A stretch of 64,000 bases of DNA from Leptodontidium sp. MPI-SDFR-AT-0119 (taxonomy: Eukaryota; Ascomycota; Leotiomycetes; Helotiales; Leptodontidiaceae), in contig JAHLEZ010000002.1 of NCBI GenBank assembly GCA_020726505.1, positions 1,054,001-1,118,000 on the forward strand, given 5' to 3'. The position numbers and the translations under genes were made by a program. The notes beneath the pieces were generated by a model, which worked only from the letters and a program-made list of their open reading frames with translations, did no database searches and was not told the DNA's origin. Shown here in pieces: positions 1 through 12,374 of the stretch (the first letter of the stretch is position 1; every line of letters starts with the position of its first letter).

Positions 1-276
1 AAATGAAACTTGAATTAATAAAAAAACGCAATGCACACCCTGACGACGAATCAAAATCTTAACCCCCTGCAACAATCCCTTCAGAGCTCAAAACTTAGCT
101 AGCAATAGAAGCTACATGAGAGGGCGAAATGGGATATGACACGTGACCGATCCAGCTCGGTTAACCTAAACCCCACTAAGAGCCACAGAGAAATCTGGTG
201 AACCTCGAACTCCCAAGTTCCGTTACTTCAACTCCTGTTCGCATTCCACCCAACCACCAAACTCGAAGTCGCAAAC

Positions 277-1268
277 ATGGGAATCCCATTCGACTACGCG
301 CCCGATAGGCCAGAGCATATCGACGCGATCTTGAACGGCCTCGACAGATACAACCCAGAGACCACGGCCATCTTCCAAGAATACGTCGTACAACAATGTG
401 AGGGCAAGTTTGTGGACTGCTTTGCGAACCTGGCGCTGTTGAAGCTGTGAGTGTACCTACCTTCTCTATCTCGTCCTTCTCTTTATCGTCGGATTTCCCC
501 AAGGCGCGGAGTGTCATCGTGATGATCGTTTTTACCAAACGTTTCCTATTACCTGAATGGGCATGGAGAATGAATCCCTCCAGCCCTTGATGTTTATTAT
601 TAGCTCTATCTGAAAAAAATGACCTCTCTCCTCTATCTCTTGTCGAGTAACTCAACCAAGTTACAGAAGCAGACGACTGACAAATCTTCATTCGCTGTAG
701 GTACCAATTCAACCCACACCTCACCAAAGACGAAACCATCACCAACATCCTTGTCAAGTCCCTGACAGTCTTCCCCTCCCCCGACTTCTCCCTCGCCCTC
801 CACCTCCTCCCACCACACATTCTAACCCCCATATCCGCATCCTCTGCTCTCCCCGCAGCCGGCGATGCGCCCCTGTCAGAAGCCGTCCAGAAGCTCAACG
901 TCCTAAACAACCTCCTCGGCCAAGCCTCCTACTCCCACTTCTGGAGCACTCTCGACAGCGATGACCTCTACGCCGACCTGATCGCCGATGTCGCCGGTTT
1001 CGAAGAGCTCATCCGCGTCCGAATCGCCCTCACCATCTCCCAATCCGTACGAGAAGTCGAGAGATTGGTTTTGGAGTCATGGCTTGGAATGCAAGGCGAG
1101 GCTTTCGAAAAATTCATCAACGGTGTCTGCGGCTGGGAGATCCAGGGATCTGTGATCAAGGTTCCATTGAACAAGGAGAATGAGGCTAAGGGCACGGTCG
1201 TGAGGGAGAATGTGAAGATGGAGCAGTTCTCGAGGGTGATTAGAAGGGCTTATGAGCAACCTGCTTAA
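277..1268 (+). CDS. EIF3K: Eukaryotic translation initiation factor 3 subunit K
   Basis: Two exons, 277-446 and 701-1268, are joined by a 254-nt intron (donor GTGAGT, acceptor CTGTAG) that splits a Leu codon. The predicted protein is 245 aa, the usual size for eIF3k. It begins [18 protein letters not shown] and contains the [14 protein letters not shown] and [17 protein letters not shown] stretches typical of the family: an N-terminal HEAT-like region followed by a C-terminal winged-helix/PCI-like part. eIF3k is a peripheral, non-essential subunit of the cytoplasmic eIF3 complex that binds eIF3l and helps recruit the 40S subunit. The ATG at 277 is chosen because it gives the family N-terminus. 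The gene converges on the J-protein gene downstream. The intron is long for this window, but both splice sites and the phase fit. The family call is confident. Confidence 0.93.
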
Positions 1269-1761
1269 GCGATGGGTGGGCGCGCTTTAACGTTTGATGA
1301 AACTTGCATGGCATGGGCGGCTGGTTGGTGGCGTTCATGGATGGGTTTGGTTTGACATTTGAGTCAAATGCTATGCGTTTGCATAGATGGATAGACAGAT
1401 GACAGATATGGCGGGGAGCCCACGTCACTATGCTGCCGAATCCAAAAGCAACCTGTCTCACTAATAGCTTCATTGTATATTAGTGCTTCGTTGCGAGGCT
1501 TTGGAAGAGCTGCCTGAGCTGAGCTGTGCCAACATGCACAGTAAATACAGACAGCATATCAATTAAACGCCAAATCATACACATAATAACTTCACGAGTA
1601 GCATCATGACTTGTAACATGTTTAAGTCTTGGTTTATCTTCATTTGTACATGTGGGAATGCAACATAATTTTGTTATCTAAGTTGCTCGCCGTCAACTGA
1701 ATGAACTCCCGTAAGCCAATGCCAGACACCGCCAATTTCCAAATGCTTTGCCTTTTCCAGC
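1269..1761. other. Convergent intergenic region eIF3k / J protein
   Basis: About 490 bp between two convergent stop codons. I see no ORF or RNA gene, only AT-richer sequence that should hold the two 3' UTRs and polyadenylation signals. Confidence 0.6.
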
Positions 1762-3387
1762 CTAGCCAAATGGGAATCCGTTCGGGAAGCCTCCACCTCC
1801 TCCGCCGAATTTGAACTCGAACTGCTGACCACCACCACCACTTTGACCTCCGAAGGGATGACCACCTCCGAATGGGCTGCCGTGGAAGGGATGTTGTCGT
1901 TGTTGCTCGTGGTCGTTTGGATCGTCTCCCTGGTCGTATCTATGCTTCAACTCGGGATCGCTTAGGACTTCATATGCCTCGTTGATCGCGGACATCTTCT
2001 TCTCCGCATCTTCCTTCGTGATACCTGCCTTGTGAGCCTTGTCTGGGTGGTGGATCTTGACCATCTTTCTGTAGGCAGACTTGATTTGTAACTCATCTGA
2101 GTCTCGGGTGACACCAAGAACCTTATAGTAGTCCTTAGTCTTGCTGCGCTTCAGTTCGACTTGAGCATGCTGTAGCAATTGGTTGATTTGTTGTGCTCCT
2201 GGGTGATTTTCCTTGGCTGTGTTCAATGTTTGCATAGCAGCCTCGAAGTTCTCGGCTTCCATGTGTCGCCGCGCCTTGTTAAGGAGACCGTAGAGGGAAT
2301 TTTCGTTGTAGCTGATGGCTTCGTCGCACCATGTGGCAGACATCTTGGAGTTTTTCAACTGTGACTGTTAGTTAAAAACACCTTCAATATCCTCGGAATA
2401 TCATACCTCATGATAAGCCTCGCAGACCATCTCAACCAGGCTGACGAATAGTTCGTTCGGAGCATGCTCCGGAATTGTACCAGCCTCCCGTAACTCCTTG
2501 ACATCGTCCTTGATCTCCTGCACCAATCCCAAGTCCTCCCCAGAAGGCAGTAGCATCTTCAAGGAGCTAGCATACTGTTTCTTCTCGACGTGCTTATTAA
2601 CCTGCGCCAGTTGCTTATCCAATGTCTTCTCTCTTCTGTACAACTTCTTGCATTGCTTCGAATCCGGGTCCGAGTGTAAGCACTTCCTCAATTGGTCCAT
2701 TCCGCGCTCCTGGTCCGCCAAGGCGTAGTATGTGATGGCCGATATTTGAATATGTGGCTCTATCTGTCCGGACTGCATCTGCAAGACGTGCTTCAGATCG
2801 CTCATTCCCTCCATGACTTCTCCACGCTCGAATCGGCAATGGGCTCTCGTTCTCCGTAACGACAACATCTTACTTGCGACCATGATTGCGACTCCAGCAT
2901 GGTTGACACATTCCTCCCAGTTTCCTGCTTTCTCAGCAGCACTTGCCAATGAAGCTGCGCCTTTGGCCTCCTCTAACTCCACCAGCTCATCCACCAACTT
3001 GCCATGCGACAGGTAGTCCTGCTTCGCAGCGTCCCAGTCGCCATTCTTTGCTCTGATCTTCGCACGCTGGACCAAGGCACCCTCGAATCCAGGCTTGATT
3101 GACAGGACCTTGTCGAAGTCGGAGGTGGCCTGAGCGGTTCGACCGAGGGAGAGGTATGTCGCACCACGCTTGAAGTAGGTCAGGTAGTTCTGGGGATCGC
3201 GAGAGATGGCAACGTCATAGTATGTGAGGGCATCGTTGGTCTCGCCTTTGGCCAAGTGTGAGTTCGCGGAGGCCAGAAGTGAGGAGATAGGTGTATCGTG
3301 GGGGATTTCAGATGATGAGATAGCTTGCACGATTGAGCTCGAGGATAAGAGAGTGGCGAAGGCAAAAGCGGAAAGGTTAACAATCAT
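1762..3387 (-). CDS. ER-lumenal TPR and J-domain co-chaperone (DNAJC3/P58IPK-like)
   Basis: Two exons, 3387-2407 and 2358-1762, encode about 525 aa. The ATG at 3387 starts a clear signal peptide (MIVNLSAFAFATLLSSSSIVQA), and the in-frame codons upstream look like 5' leader. Tetratricopeptide repeats follow from about residue 25 to 390. A J domain sits at about 400-470, with KDYYKVLGV and the HPD signature in KIHHPDKA. The C-terminus is a short Gly/Phe-rich tail. By family knowledge (mammalian DNAJC3; fungal Dnj1) it delivers misfolded clients to the ER Hsp70 BiP/Kar2. There is no C-terminal HDEL/KDEL, so retention would depend on partners. A 48-nt phase-0 intron separates the TPR and J parts; its acceptor has a second AG 6 nt upstream that is also in frame. 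The gene is divergent from the HAUS1-like gene. Confidence 0.9.
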
Positions 3388-3750
3388 CTTGAATGGTCGC
3401 GTAGTTGCAGTTGCAGTGTTTGCAGTGGTTGCAGTTGCGAAGTGGCGGGGAGGGGAGGAGGAAAGAAAACTTCCCAAGCCAATGGGTGGAATAAAGAATG
3501 TACAGTCTCAGTCTCAGTCAGAGAATAGAAGAGAACGAAGTGAATGGCATCGCATCGCGAAAGGTGTCCTCCAGCTGAGGTCTGGACACCATTTACTCGT
3601 CTGTTTAGAGTTTAGCGTGGCGGGATGGCCTTGGCGTCAAGATGCCAGACCGACGAGGCTGAATCTCGCGAACACCAAAAAAATACAAGCTCAAAGTAAA
3701 CAAACATACCTGAATCCACGAGTTACGTCCACAAACCCACCGATACAACA
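3388..3750. promoter_or_regulatory. Divergent promoter region, J protein / HAUS1
   Basis: This 363-bp gap lies between two divergent start codons, so it must carry both promoters and 5' leaders. A CAGTCT/CAGTCA-type repeat is seen near 3503-3520. No canonical TATA box is obvious. The role is inferred from position. Confidence 0.5.
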
Positions 3751-4638
3751 ATGGCACATCTGTCGCCCTCAGCCATCTTCTCTCCCTCCGTCGCCCGTCA
3801 ACAGCAAGCAGCAGCCAAAGACTGGAACTACGTAGACAACTGGCTCTCCACCAAATTCAACGGCAAAACCCCCCCGCCATTCGAGCGCAACAACGACACA
3901 CTCAAAGCCCTCCTCGCGCTCGCAGCTCTCAACGACACCGCAGACGAAGAGCGCGACCTCCTCGCCCGAGCCGAAGCCAAAGCCCTACAAGATCTACAAG
4001 CAAAAGAAGAGGCGGATCCCCATACCGAACTTATCCATTCCCTCGAAGAGTCCCTAACGCGCGAGGGGCAAACAAGTCTCAACATTCTATCTTCCTTGAG
4101 CGTGACTCTCAACCAACCAGTTACTTCAATCGAGAAACTGGGACGCAGTATTCTCGACCTACAAGTTACTTCGTACGACCTTGATCAAGCTAGCGAACGG
4201 GTCTCAATTCTCGAAGCGCATTTGATCAACGAGCTAGACAGTATCAATGCACTCATTGGAGATCTACAGGGCGATGATTACCAGCCTTCGTCGGACTTGA
4301 CGAAGCAGACTATCGACTATCAGAGGAGGGCGAAGGCCCTGTCCGCCAAACTGCCAGAGCTGAGAGATGGGGTCGCATCAATATCTGCGGTGTCTGGGAA
4401 CTTGAAGATTACTGTACAGGGCGTGAAGCTTGAGGAAGACAAGTTCAAGAGCATGATGGAGACTGTGAAGGATTTGGAAGCGCAGGTGAAGAGCTACCAT
4501 GGTTTGCCGCAGGATATGGATTTAGCTAGGCTAGAATTAGAGAGTCTCAGGATCGAGCTACGTGATTTGACACTGCAGAGAGACAGTATGTTTGAAGGGC
4601 TTGTAGAAAGGGAAAGCCCGAAGAAGACAAGATCATGA
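3751..4638 (+). CDS. HAUS1: HAUS augmin-like complex subunit 1
   Basis: A single exon of 295 codons from an ATG in good context (acaATGG). The N-terminal half carries WNYVDNWLSTKFNGKTPPPFERN, which I recognise from fungal HAUS1 homologues. The rest is almost all predicted coiled coil, with Leu/Ile heptads from about 60 to 285 (for example DLDQASERVSILEAHLINEL). Augmin binds existing spindle microtubules and recruits gamma-tubulin for branching nucleation. It is present in many filamentous fungi and absent from budding yeast. There are no catalytic residues, as expected. The stop is only 65 bp from the convergent VAC14 stop, so the 3' UTRs probably overlap. The family call is fairly sure; another coiled-coil spindle protein is the alternative. 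Confidence 0.8.
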   Translation: MAHLSPSAIFSPSVARQQQAAAKDWNYVDNWLSTKFNGKTPPPFERNNDTLKALLALAALNDTADEERDLLARAEAKALQDLQAKEEADPHTELIHSLEESLTREGQTSLNILSSLSVTLNQPVTSIEKLGRSILDLQVTSYDLDQASERVSILEAHLINELDSINALIGDLQGDDYQPSSDLTKQTIDYQRRAKALSAKLPELRDGVASISAVSGNLKITVQGVKLEEDKFKSMMETVKDLEAQVKSYHGLPQDMDLARLELESLRIELRDLTLQRDSMFEGLVERESPKKTRS

Positions 4639-4703
4639 AGAAATTATCTACATTAAAAGTCTGTTGTAAGAGCTGAAGTAAGAGATACGTGCAATTTCAC
4701 AAT

Positions 4704-7700
4704 TCATCTCTTTGGTCGAGCTACCGCTCCTCCTAACCGCCCAAACTTCCCCAAGCCCGATTTCGATTTGTTTGCTGCTGGCTGAGTTCCAGCTGGAGCC
4801 GCAGCTGCATCCTTCGCTGGTAAAGGCGGTCCTTGTAATCGCGCCAAGTCCTTGAATGCCCTCGCATCCAACCCCTCTCCTGCACGAGGGTCTGTCATCA
4901 TACCGAGTCCATCGTCGAAGTCCCCACCTGGTCTCTTCGCTCTTCTTGCCCGGTCCTGAACACTCTTGAACTTCTCCAGCAACTCGTTCCATCGAATTCC
5001 GCCTTCGTCCCTACCTTTCAAACGACTTGATCTATCAAAGCTTGACGAACTGGCATTTGTTGGCGTGCTAAATGAGGACTTATGAGTCTCACTGCTCTTC
5101 TGACGTTGATGAAATTGAAATGTAGAAATGGTATCCACCACACTGTTATTACGAGATTGAGGTACGTACGCTCGAGGTGCAATATGCAAGTAGCCAATAG
5201 CACTCACACTATTCAGTCGGTTTTTAAGTGCTGCAAATGCTGATGACTGGGGTAGAAGCATGAGAAGGCCGTAAAGGCATTTATAGAGGTGAGGATGTTT
5301 TTCTGGTTCTAATAACTGAAGTCGGAGATCTGGATTGACTTTAGTAAACTCTCTCTAAGCATTGTTCAAGACCTACAAGTGAAGACGGGGGATTCTAGCA
5401 GTTGGACTAGCTTGTCTATTTGAATAAGCATGTTGACAGTCATCTCTAGTTCTGCGCTGCTTTAGGTCAGTAAAATTGACTTCAGTCCCAGGTAAAATTG
5501 CTTACAATATCTGGAGGAGATTGTAGGCCTGCTCATATGCCTGAGCAAGAAGACACAAGGAAAATGTTGCGACAGCATTGTAGCACCACGACCTGAACAG
5601 AGCAACGAAGAAAGTTTGGCCATCCTAGAAGAGTATTATTAGGATACTGCTGTTAGGGCTTAGAACGAGACTCACTTTAGTTTCGAGATTCCTGAGTCTT
5701 TTGCGAAGCTCGGCTAGCTCGGGAGCGGTGATGAGATTATTGTTGAGATTCTGTACCATGATACTCGCGAACTCAACGTCCTCTTCCTTCTCAATGCAGT
5801 CTGCAAGAGTACGATAAATTCTTTCAGCACTGAGACTGACACATAGTTGTCGGATTATCAAGTTCCCACGAGTTTCGAGAAGTTTTCTGTCCGTAGAAAA
5901 CAGTTGCAGAAGATTCTCCATGAACGAGCTGAAGTAGTCATCCCCGCTATTTCTTGATATCTGGGAAAGTAGCTGGAGATCTCGAGTTACGACTGCTTCT
6001 GCGGGATCTGAAAGTGTCTTGAGGAGAGCGGGGAAAGTGCCATCGTTGAATGCAAGGACTTTTCTTGGAGCCTTGCGATGTAGCATGAGGAGCCATGTCA
6101 GAGCAGCAACTCTTGTAGCCTCATGGTCATTTAAGAACAGAAGAGTCAGGGAATTTACGGCAGCCGCATAATCCAGATCGACTTGAGGCTGTATTGGCGA
6201 AGCTGGCGAAGGGGTTTTGTACGGTGGAGGGGGTGTCTGGACCTCCGACTCCAGTCTGTCCAGTTCACGGGAGTTTGAAATAGATCCTCTCGTGTTCGTG
6301 GAGGAATCCCTTCTCTCGTTACCAGTACTATCCCTCATAATTGAAGTCGGTATCCTAGACGGCCCAGAAGCTGACTCTGATGAAGCACCTTCGTCAGAAA
6401 GCGAAACGACATAATCCATCAAGGACGTGTTGACTCTTGCAGCAGCCAGTCGAATGGTCTCCACACCGCTGGCCATTGCCGGTAGCAAGTGGGCCAAGAT
6501 TTTGGGAGCAAATGGCAGAACTTCTTCGGGGCATATGTCGAGAAAATCGACGATCCATCGAAGGGATTCCAGGAGACTGTCTTCCTCTGTACGGTGTTAG
6601 CTGAATTAAGAGCAGGATCCTTCAGGCAACTCACCCAAAGGAGAATCAAGGTTTGCCGTTAGTATTTCCAGGATCTCTTTGTGGTTTACTTGAACATCTT
6701 GCCCAGGAACCCAGTCATCGTCACTGCTGACATCCTTCTCGTCACCACTTCCAGAATCTTCATCTGCGCCTGCATCAGGAACCATCGAATTTTCACTGTC
6801 CATTGAGCCTGAACGCTTTCTTTTGATGTCACTTCGTGATTTCCGACTTTCGGCAATGCCCTTCTTGATCCTAGAAATGCGTTTAATCTCACTCAAGAAT
6901 CTCTCCAGAGCTCCTTGTGTAGCAACATGAACATCTCGGTTTGGGTCGCTGAGAAACTTGAATAGGCCGCCTAGGAAGTCGGGGAGATAAGAGACCAGTT
7001 CCAAATCCGGAATTGAATCGAGTAGAGTGATCCAGCCCACTAGGAACGTCCTGGTGAATGGATTGATGACGTGGATTCTCTCCTTCAGTAGAGGTATAAA
7101 TCGAGCTAGTGAGAAGGCTGTAGGAAGGTCAACGGACTCATCTGGAGTCTCCTTGTCAGTATCGACAGTTGAGTCTTCCGACGTCTGTAGTATCGAGACA
7201 TAAGTCGCCGCTGATTCGGACACAATGTCTTTAATCAAGCGATCCAGAAGTTCTGCTCCATTCTTCACAGATAACTCTGAGTCTGCACCTAGCTAGTTGC
7301 CAATCAGTTCCATACTGCACCGACAAATGGAAAATGTTAACTTACTTTACACAATGCATCAAAGATGTCATTGAAGTAAGGCAGCACTTCGCCTTTTGCT
7401 ACCTTCGCGATGTTGTACATGCTTTCACATGCATAGTAGCGAACCCGGGCATCTTGGTCTGTGAAGCATGCTAGCACAGGAGGTACAATCTCATCTAAAT
7501 ACCGAGCCAAGTCCTGCAAAATAGTCAGTGAGTGAGTGGCATAAATTTGCATAACTTCATGTTCCAGACATACTGGTCCTAATGCAATAGCTGCGGCTGC
7601 CAAGCCAATGAGACCGCCATTCCGGGCATGAGGTTGATGCACGGCATAGGCAAAGTCGTTGCAGAGCTGCTGTATGATCTTCTTGATCCTGTCAAACTCT

Positions 7701-7855
7701 TTGGCAGCAGCAAGATCTCGAATAACACGTTCCAGGCTGAGGAGGGTCAGCTTTGGAAGGGATCTTAGGGGGTCCACGAATACGTACTCAAGAGCTCCAA
7801 CCTTCCGCTTGTCGTAGAGTTTGTCATTTAGAGCACGCTGGATGCTGGGCTCCAT
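4704..7855 (-). CDS. VAC14: VAC14, scaffold of the PI(3,5)P2 kinase/phosphatase complex
   Basis: Six exons: 7855-7346, 7292-6635, 6586-5676, 5624-5506, 5459-5377 and 5329-4704. Together they give 968 codons with every phase consistent. The N-terminus ([20 protein letters not shown]) and HEAT-repeat body match Vac14. The region encoded by exons 3-6 holds the conserved Fig4-binding part, with [40 protein letters not shown] and [21 protein letters not shown] low-complexity tail follows that ends [15 protein letters not shown]. The C-terminal ORF (5261-4704) looks like an independent gene but is the last exon. Vac14 sits on the vacuole/endosome membrane, scaffolds Fab1/PIKfyve and Fig4, and controls vacuole size and osmotic responses. 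The start at 7855 is the first ATG before the conserved region; an in-frame TTG lies upstream. Confidence 0.95.
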
Positions 7856-8991
7856 TTTGGGATTCAACTAGGTGCCAGTGACATATTCTTCCTTCCTCGA
7901 GGCAAGTAAATAAATATCTTGCAAGAGTGAGGTACTGTACCTAGGTAAGGTATGAGTGAGGACTTTAGCAGGCTCCTTCTGGCTCAAAGGTGCATATCGT
8001 GTCGTGTCGTGTCGTGTCTTTAGTAGGCGAGAAGCAGGGAAAGAGCAAACGATGCTTGTGGTGGATATGTGGCAGCTCTTGTCCTCTCGTCTCTTGTCGA
8101 TGGAACTGGCTGAGCTTAGTTGTTGATATTCGCCGTATGGCTTCTCTTCTGCTTCTGTTTCTGTGCCATGGAAGCCAGGCTGGGCGGCCAAGTTGGATGC
8201 GTTGCCAAGCACGATGCACGGGGCATTGTATGTCACGTGCGTGAAAGGGGCTGAGGCTGAGGTGAGGTCCAGGCGACGTCGTGGCGTTCGCTCACCGTCC
8301 AATCATATCCATCGTTCCACCTGCCAATGACCTGCCATGGGCTCATTATGTTTTCTTTTTCCATTTGGATTCAAGCTACGAGTACGGGACGGAATAATGG
8401 TACCGTACCATTGGATCCTTGCTCTTCCGTCGAGATAAGAGGTTCTGAGCACTACCGGTATGAATCCGACTGGATGGAACTGCTGATTGAGTGATGTGAA
8501 GTTGGAACTGTCAAGCACTCAAAGCCAGCTCGAGCTGATCTCAACCAACAGTTTTTCCACAAGTCACTTTACGTCCAGCGAGCATCGAGCACCACCCATC
8601 GCAGAAAATGGCCCAGGGATCGGGATCTCGGGTGGTTACACTGGAGATCTCGCATATAAACCGGGGGGTTCAGCCACCAACATCGAATGCATCACATTAC
8701 CACTTGTATTGGACTGCATTGCGACTAGCCAGTGGTCTCTCGAGCGAGCGCCTCTGAAAGGCGCTCAAGTTGCTCGTCATGAGATAGAATCATGATTCAA
8801 GCAGAACAGTAAGTCATTACATGCATAATTCCAAAACATCCTTCCCCGCCCAGTTTCCCACAAGTTTCTTAGACCCAAACAAAAGCAAATACTGCAGACA
8901 GCTTCTGCCCAATGGGTGAAGAACACCATGACTGACCCCTACTCCACAAGAACGCCGCAGAATATCTGCACCCCTGATTTCTGGTGCCATG
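7856..8991. other. Intergenic region upstream of VAC14
   Basis: About 1.1 kb with no ORF I can support. It contains VAC14 promoter sequence and a short (GTGTC)n repeat near 7997-8018. Some open frames (8487-8795, 7990-8244) lack conserved content and a good start. Confidence 0.5.
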
Positions 8992-9332
8992 TCAGACCCT
9001 CCAACTCGGGATGTGGGTTACGCAGGGTTCCCACGTTGAGCAGCGTCCCCCAGATCGATTTCTGTTTGGGCATTCCCAAGCCCCATTGCTTCCACCTCCA
9101 TCTCCTCCACTTCCACTTCCACCTCCACTTGCACTCTCACCTCCTGATTGTTGACTGCTGGACTTGTTGTGCTTCGCCGCTCGAGCAGCTGACTTTGCTT
9201 CGCGAGACTATATGCCGATTAGATATACCCCAATTTACCGGAACTTCTTTAGAGATTCAACTAACTTACATTTTCACCTCTACTTCTAGCGATTCGCTCT
9301 GCAGACTCGTCGTTATGCTTGGCTTTGGTCAT
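8992..9332 (-). CDS. Small Ser/Gly-rich hypothetical protein
   Basis: I do not recognise a function. Exon 1 (9332-9270) encodes MTKAKHNDESAERIARSRGE plus Asn and ends at a canonical GTAAGT donor. Exon 2 (9207-8992) continues in phase 0 after a CATATAG acceptor with SREAKSAARAAKHNKSSS, then a Gly/Ser tract and a Cys/Trp-containing end, giving about 92 aa. The exon 1 style (charged, Ala/Arg-rich, with an ESAERIARSRGEN core) resembles small conserved fungal proteins of unknown role, but I cannot name a family. Clean splice sites and matching phase across a 62-nt intron are the main evidence. The Gly/Ser tract could instead be simple-sequence DNA, in which case the gene would end earlier. Confidence 0.45.
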
Positions 9333-10633
9333 GGCGAAATAATATGCCGATGAGAATAAACGTCTCTAAAGAGTGGTAGCAGGTGGTGGTGGTGGTGTGG
9401 AGATAGCCGAGTTTTAGTTGGTGGGTGTGTGAAGTCTGACTGTCGACTTGTATTGGAAGATTAAGATGACGGTCTTGTCCAGAAAGCCTGACCTCCTTCA
9501 CGGAATGCGATAGTCTTTATAATAAATTCCGTGCCTCTGAAGATCTCTCTTTGCTTTTTCTGGTCGGGGGGACTAGCTTGGCACTTGGGCTTGGACTTGG
9601 TCTCTCGGAACGCGGAACGAAGCATAGACGCCTCTCCATGGCTGGTCGATCCAATTCCGATCGAGGCAAACAACGTTGCTAGCCGCAAGTTGAGAGTGAT
9701 CGAAAAATTGCTTTTGGGGCGTTGAAAGTGATCGCAGCGGCAACCGCGGGCTGATTCTAGATCCCTAGCCAAGAGCGTACTTTAACGTGCGAGCATATTT
9801 TTCACACATATCCCAGGCTCAAATACATGGCAGCAGTTCGAAAGGAGTGTATGATTCCTTGGGTAGCATAGTGGAGATCAACAAGTCCACTGAGCCTCAC
9901 GGGCTACGGGGATCGGGACGACCCAGAGCTAACAGCCAAAAGAACTTCGGACATGCAGATGGTCGTATCAGAGAAACAGTGGACGAAAGGGTTCATGGGA
10001 GTCTACAGTAGTTCTTCCCCAGGTTGTAGGTTAGTGTGGTTCTGCATTGTAGCTCCGTTTCGGCAGCCTAGTCTCAAGCTTCATCTTCAAGAAGCATCAT
10101 TCATGTAGTGGGAGTAAGTGCCCATAGCTTAATGGTCAATCAGAATTCGAATGACAGGTAGTCCGAATGCATCATGCGCCCTTGGGAGTATATTTTGTTT
10201 CTACTGATCGACTCGTGTAATGCTTGCTTTTGAAGAGGCGAGGTGCAGCAAACTCAAGCCGTGGCGTAGAAATAGATTGGACTGAACATGCAAGAGTACT
10301 AAGAAGGGCCTCTGATGGGAAGAATCATCAGCCCTACTCCGTACTCATTCCCCGACTCGACCACCTGGGAGTCGCGACAAGGCTCTAGAAATCTTACGAT
10401 CAGGAGAAAGTGGTGTGTACTAGCATCTGCAGCTGCAGACTGCGTCACACTAACAGCCGGGGGATCTCTAGAATTGTAGTGGTCGGCGACACTAGAAGCA
10501 GACCGCTCCTTCACAATGAGCCATTTCTCAATACTAGAATTCCAAAGGTGGGAAGATGTTGAGGTATGAGTTTCCTGATTCATAATATTGCGCAGCTCGC
10601 CGATACCATTGACAAATGATCTCTCAAGATGGC
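9333..10633. other. Intergenic region, no gene seen
   Basis: About 1.3 kb between the small gene and the 3' end of the desaturase gene. A (GGTGGT)n patch lies at about 9381-9400. An A-box-like string (TAGCTTAATGG near 10127) has no correctly spaced B box. No supported coding sequence. Confidence 0.5.
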
Positions 10634-12374
10634 TCAGTGTCCATGCAAAATATATCCCTTCTCAGCAGTAACTCGCTGACACTTCGCAAGGATTGCCGCT
10701 TGTCTTCCCACCTCGCCAAGCTTCCCAATGACCTGTTTACTACCATCCACAAAACCATACAGAGCGTAGGGTATTCCAACATCTATGCAGAACTCCTGCA
10801 CGAGTTTCTGAGCTCGTCGAAGATTGTGCCTTGGCATTCTAGGAAAGAGATGATGAACAGCTTGGAATTGAAGACCTCCATGGAAAAAATCTAACCACTG
10901 GGGACAGTCAACGTCCATGGTCGTACGCAGCATCTTCTGCGGGAACGATTCATGCGGGCCGAGCTCTGCAGTGCTCATAGCGAAGTGAGACAACGTGATT
11001 TGGGCGTGTAAGGGCATGGTGATCATATGGCTGACCATAAGAAAAGCCAAACGTGCTGAAGCAGTCGGAATAGTCTTGTACATGATGAGATACCCAAACC
11101 AATACCAGAAAAAAACCTGTCCGGTAAGCTCCAGCCACCTGTGCCACCATGCAGGACCCTTCTTAGGTCCAAAGCCGCGGATGAGGTACTCCCACGAAAG
11201 AAAGTACAAGTTGAAGCGGCCAAAAGTAAGAATCGGATAGTACAAATATGCCTGGTATGGCAGAATAAATTTGGCAACAGCATCATACGCCATAACACGA
11301 TCGTAGAAGGACGACGTGAGTGACTCCAGGAACCGATGTGAGATCGCAAAGAAGGGGAGATGCTCAATATCCGGATCGTGCTCTGGAGAATTGGTAACAA
11401 TGTGATGAACATTGTGGTTTCTTTTCCACCACCCCACTGACAGCCCACCTATGAAATCGGCGATGATAATCCCAATCGTTGTATCGACGTGAAAGTTGTG
11501 TGTGATACCCATGTGCCCTGCATCATGCACAGTGAACACCAGCTGATGCCAGAGACATCCCAGAAATAAACCGCTCATAGAGTACCACCCCAAACGAAGG
11601 AAAAGAAGCATCATGCAGAAGAGAAATGTGTATCGACAGGCTTCAATGGCGTATGCAGTGTAATTGCAGTCGTACAAGTTTTCCTCTCTCATTCGCTGGT
11701 CCAGAAGACGGTATTTCCGAATGACCTCGTCCTGTGTGTTGAGATCCAATGATGGGTACTTGGCAATGTCCAAGTCGATCTGCTCTTTCGTTTGGGCATC
11801 CAAATAGGACATACCATCCTCAGGTTCCGTGACGGAGGAAACCGATGAAGCAGAAGAAAGAAGAGGGTCATTCTTGGAATATATGCGTCGGCGAGTGGTT
11901 GGCTCTGCTGCATCAAATATGGGCGATGGAGTTCTCGAAATATCGGACCCTGGTATATGGTGCTCTGGGAAGTCCTCGCTATCTGCCTCTGCGGCGCCTT
12001 CGCAATACGGTCGGAATCGGCCACCTTGGATTGGGGGAACAAAGTTAGCCCAGCGGCCCTCAATTCGTCCAATTCGGTATCGTTCCATTTGATTTCTGGC
12101 TTCTGGAGAGTGGAGGCTGCTTGAATATTAGCTACGTCGTGGACATGAGTTGCGTAATGCTAGAGACTACGTACGCAGTAACTTCGTCGGTTGCATCTCT
12201 TCCTACCATATGTCGGATGGCCTTGTCGCCCCCAGGGTGGTATTTGAGCCACGGATCGACCTTCAGAACATTCCCGTTGACTATGATTATAGATCTCCCA
12301 TCTGCTATCAGTCCTTCGATTTGTCTTCGGGACAACAAAGCCTCTGTCCGGCGAGGGGAGCTTTTGGAGGCCAT
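10634..12374 (-). CDS. Cytochrome b5-fused sphingolipid delta-8 desaturase
   Basis: Two exons, 12374-12175 and 12116-10634, encode 560 aa. Exon 1 carries the cytochrome b5 domain with the haem-binding HPGG at residues 46-49; the second haem His is in the TALHSPE stretch formed across the intron. A charged linker (about 95-200) leads to the membrane desaturase domain with three histidine boxes: HDAGH (about 264-268), HNVHH (301-305) and QAVHH (485-489). The Gln in box 3 and the fused b5 are hallmarks of front-end desaturases. In fungi this architecture is the sphingolipid delta-8 desaturase acting on the ceramide base for glucosylceramides in the ER. Hydrophobic segments flank the boxes. The acceptor CAAGCAG is chosen because it restores the conserved b5 sequence. 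A delta-6 type fatty-acid desaturase is the alternative. Confidence 0.9.

Noticed and set aside
4704..5261. Separate 185-aa gene
   Set aside because: The sequence [20 protein letters not shown] joins in phase to upstream exons and is the conserved C-terminal part of VAC14, so it is the last exon and not a gene.
10117..10165. tRNA-like A box TAGCTTAATGG with TTCGAAT nearby
   Set aside because: The A to B box distance is only about 20 nt and no cloverleaf can form.
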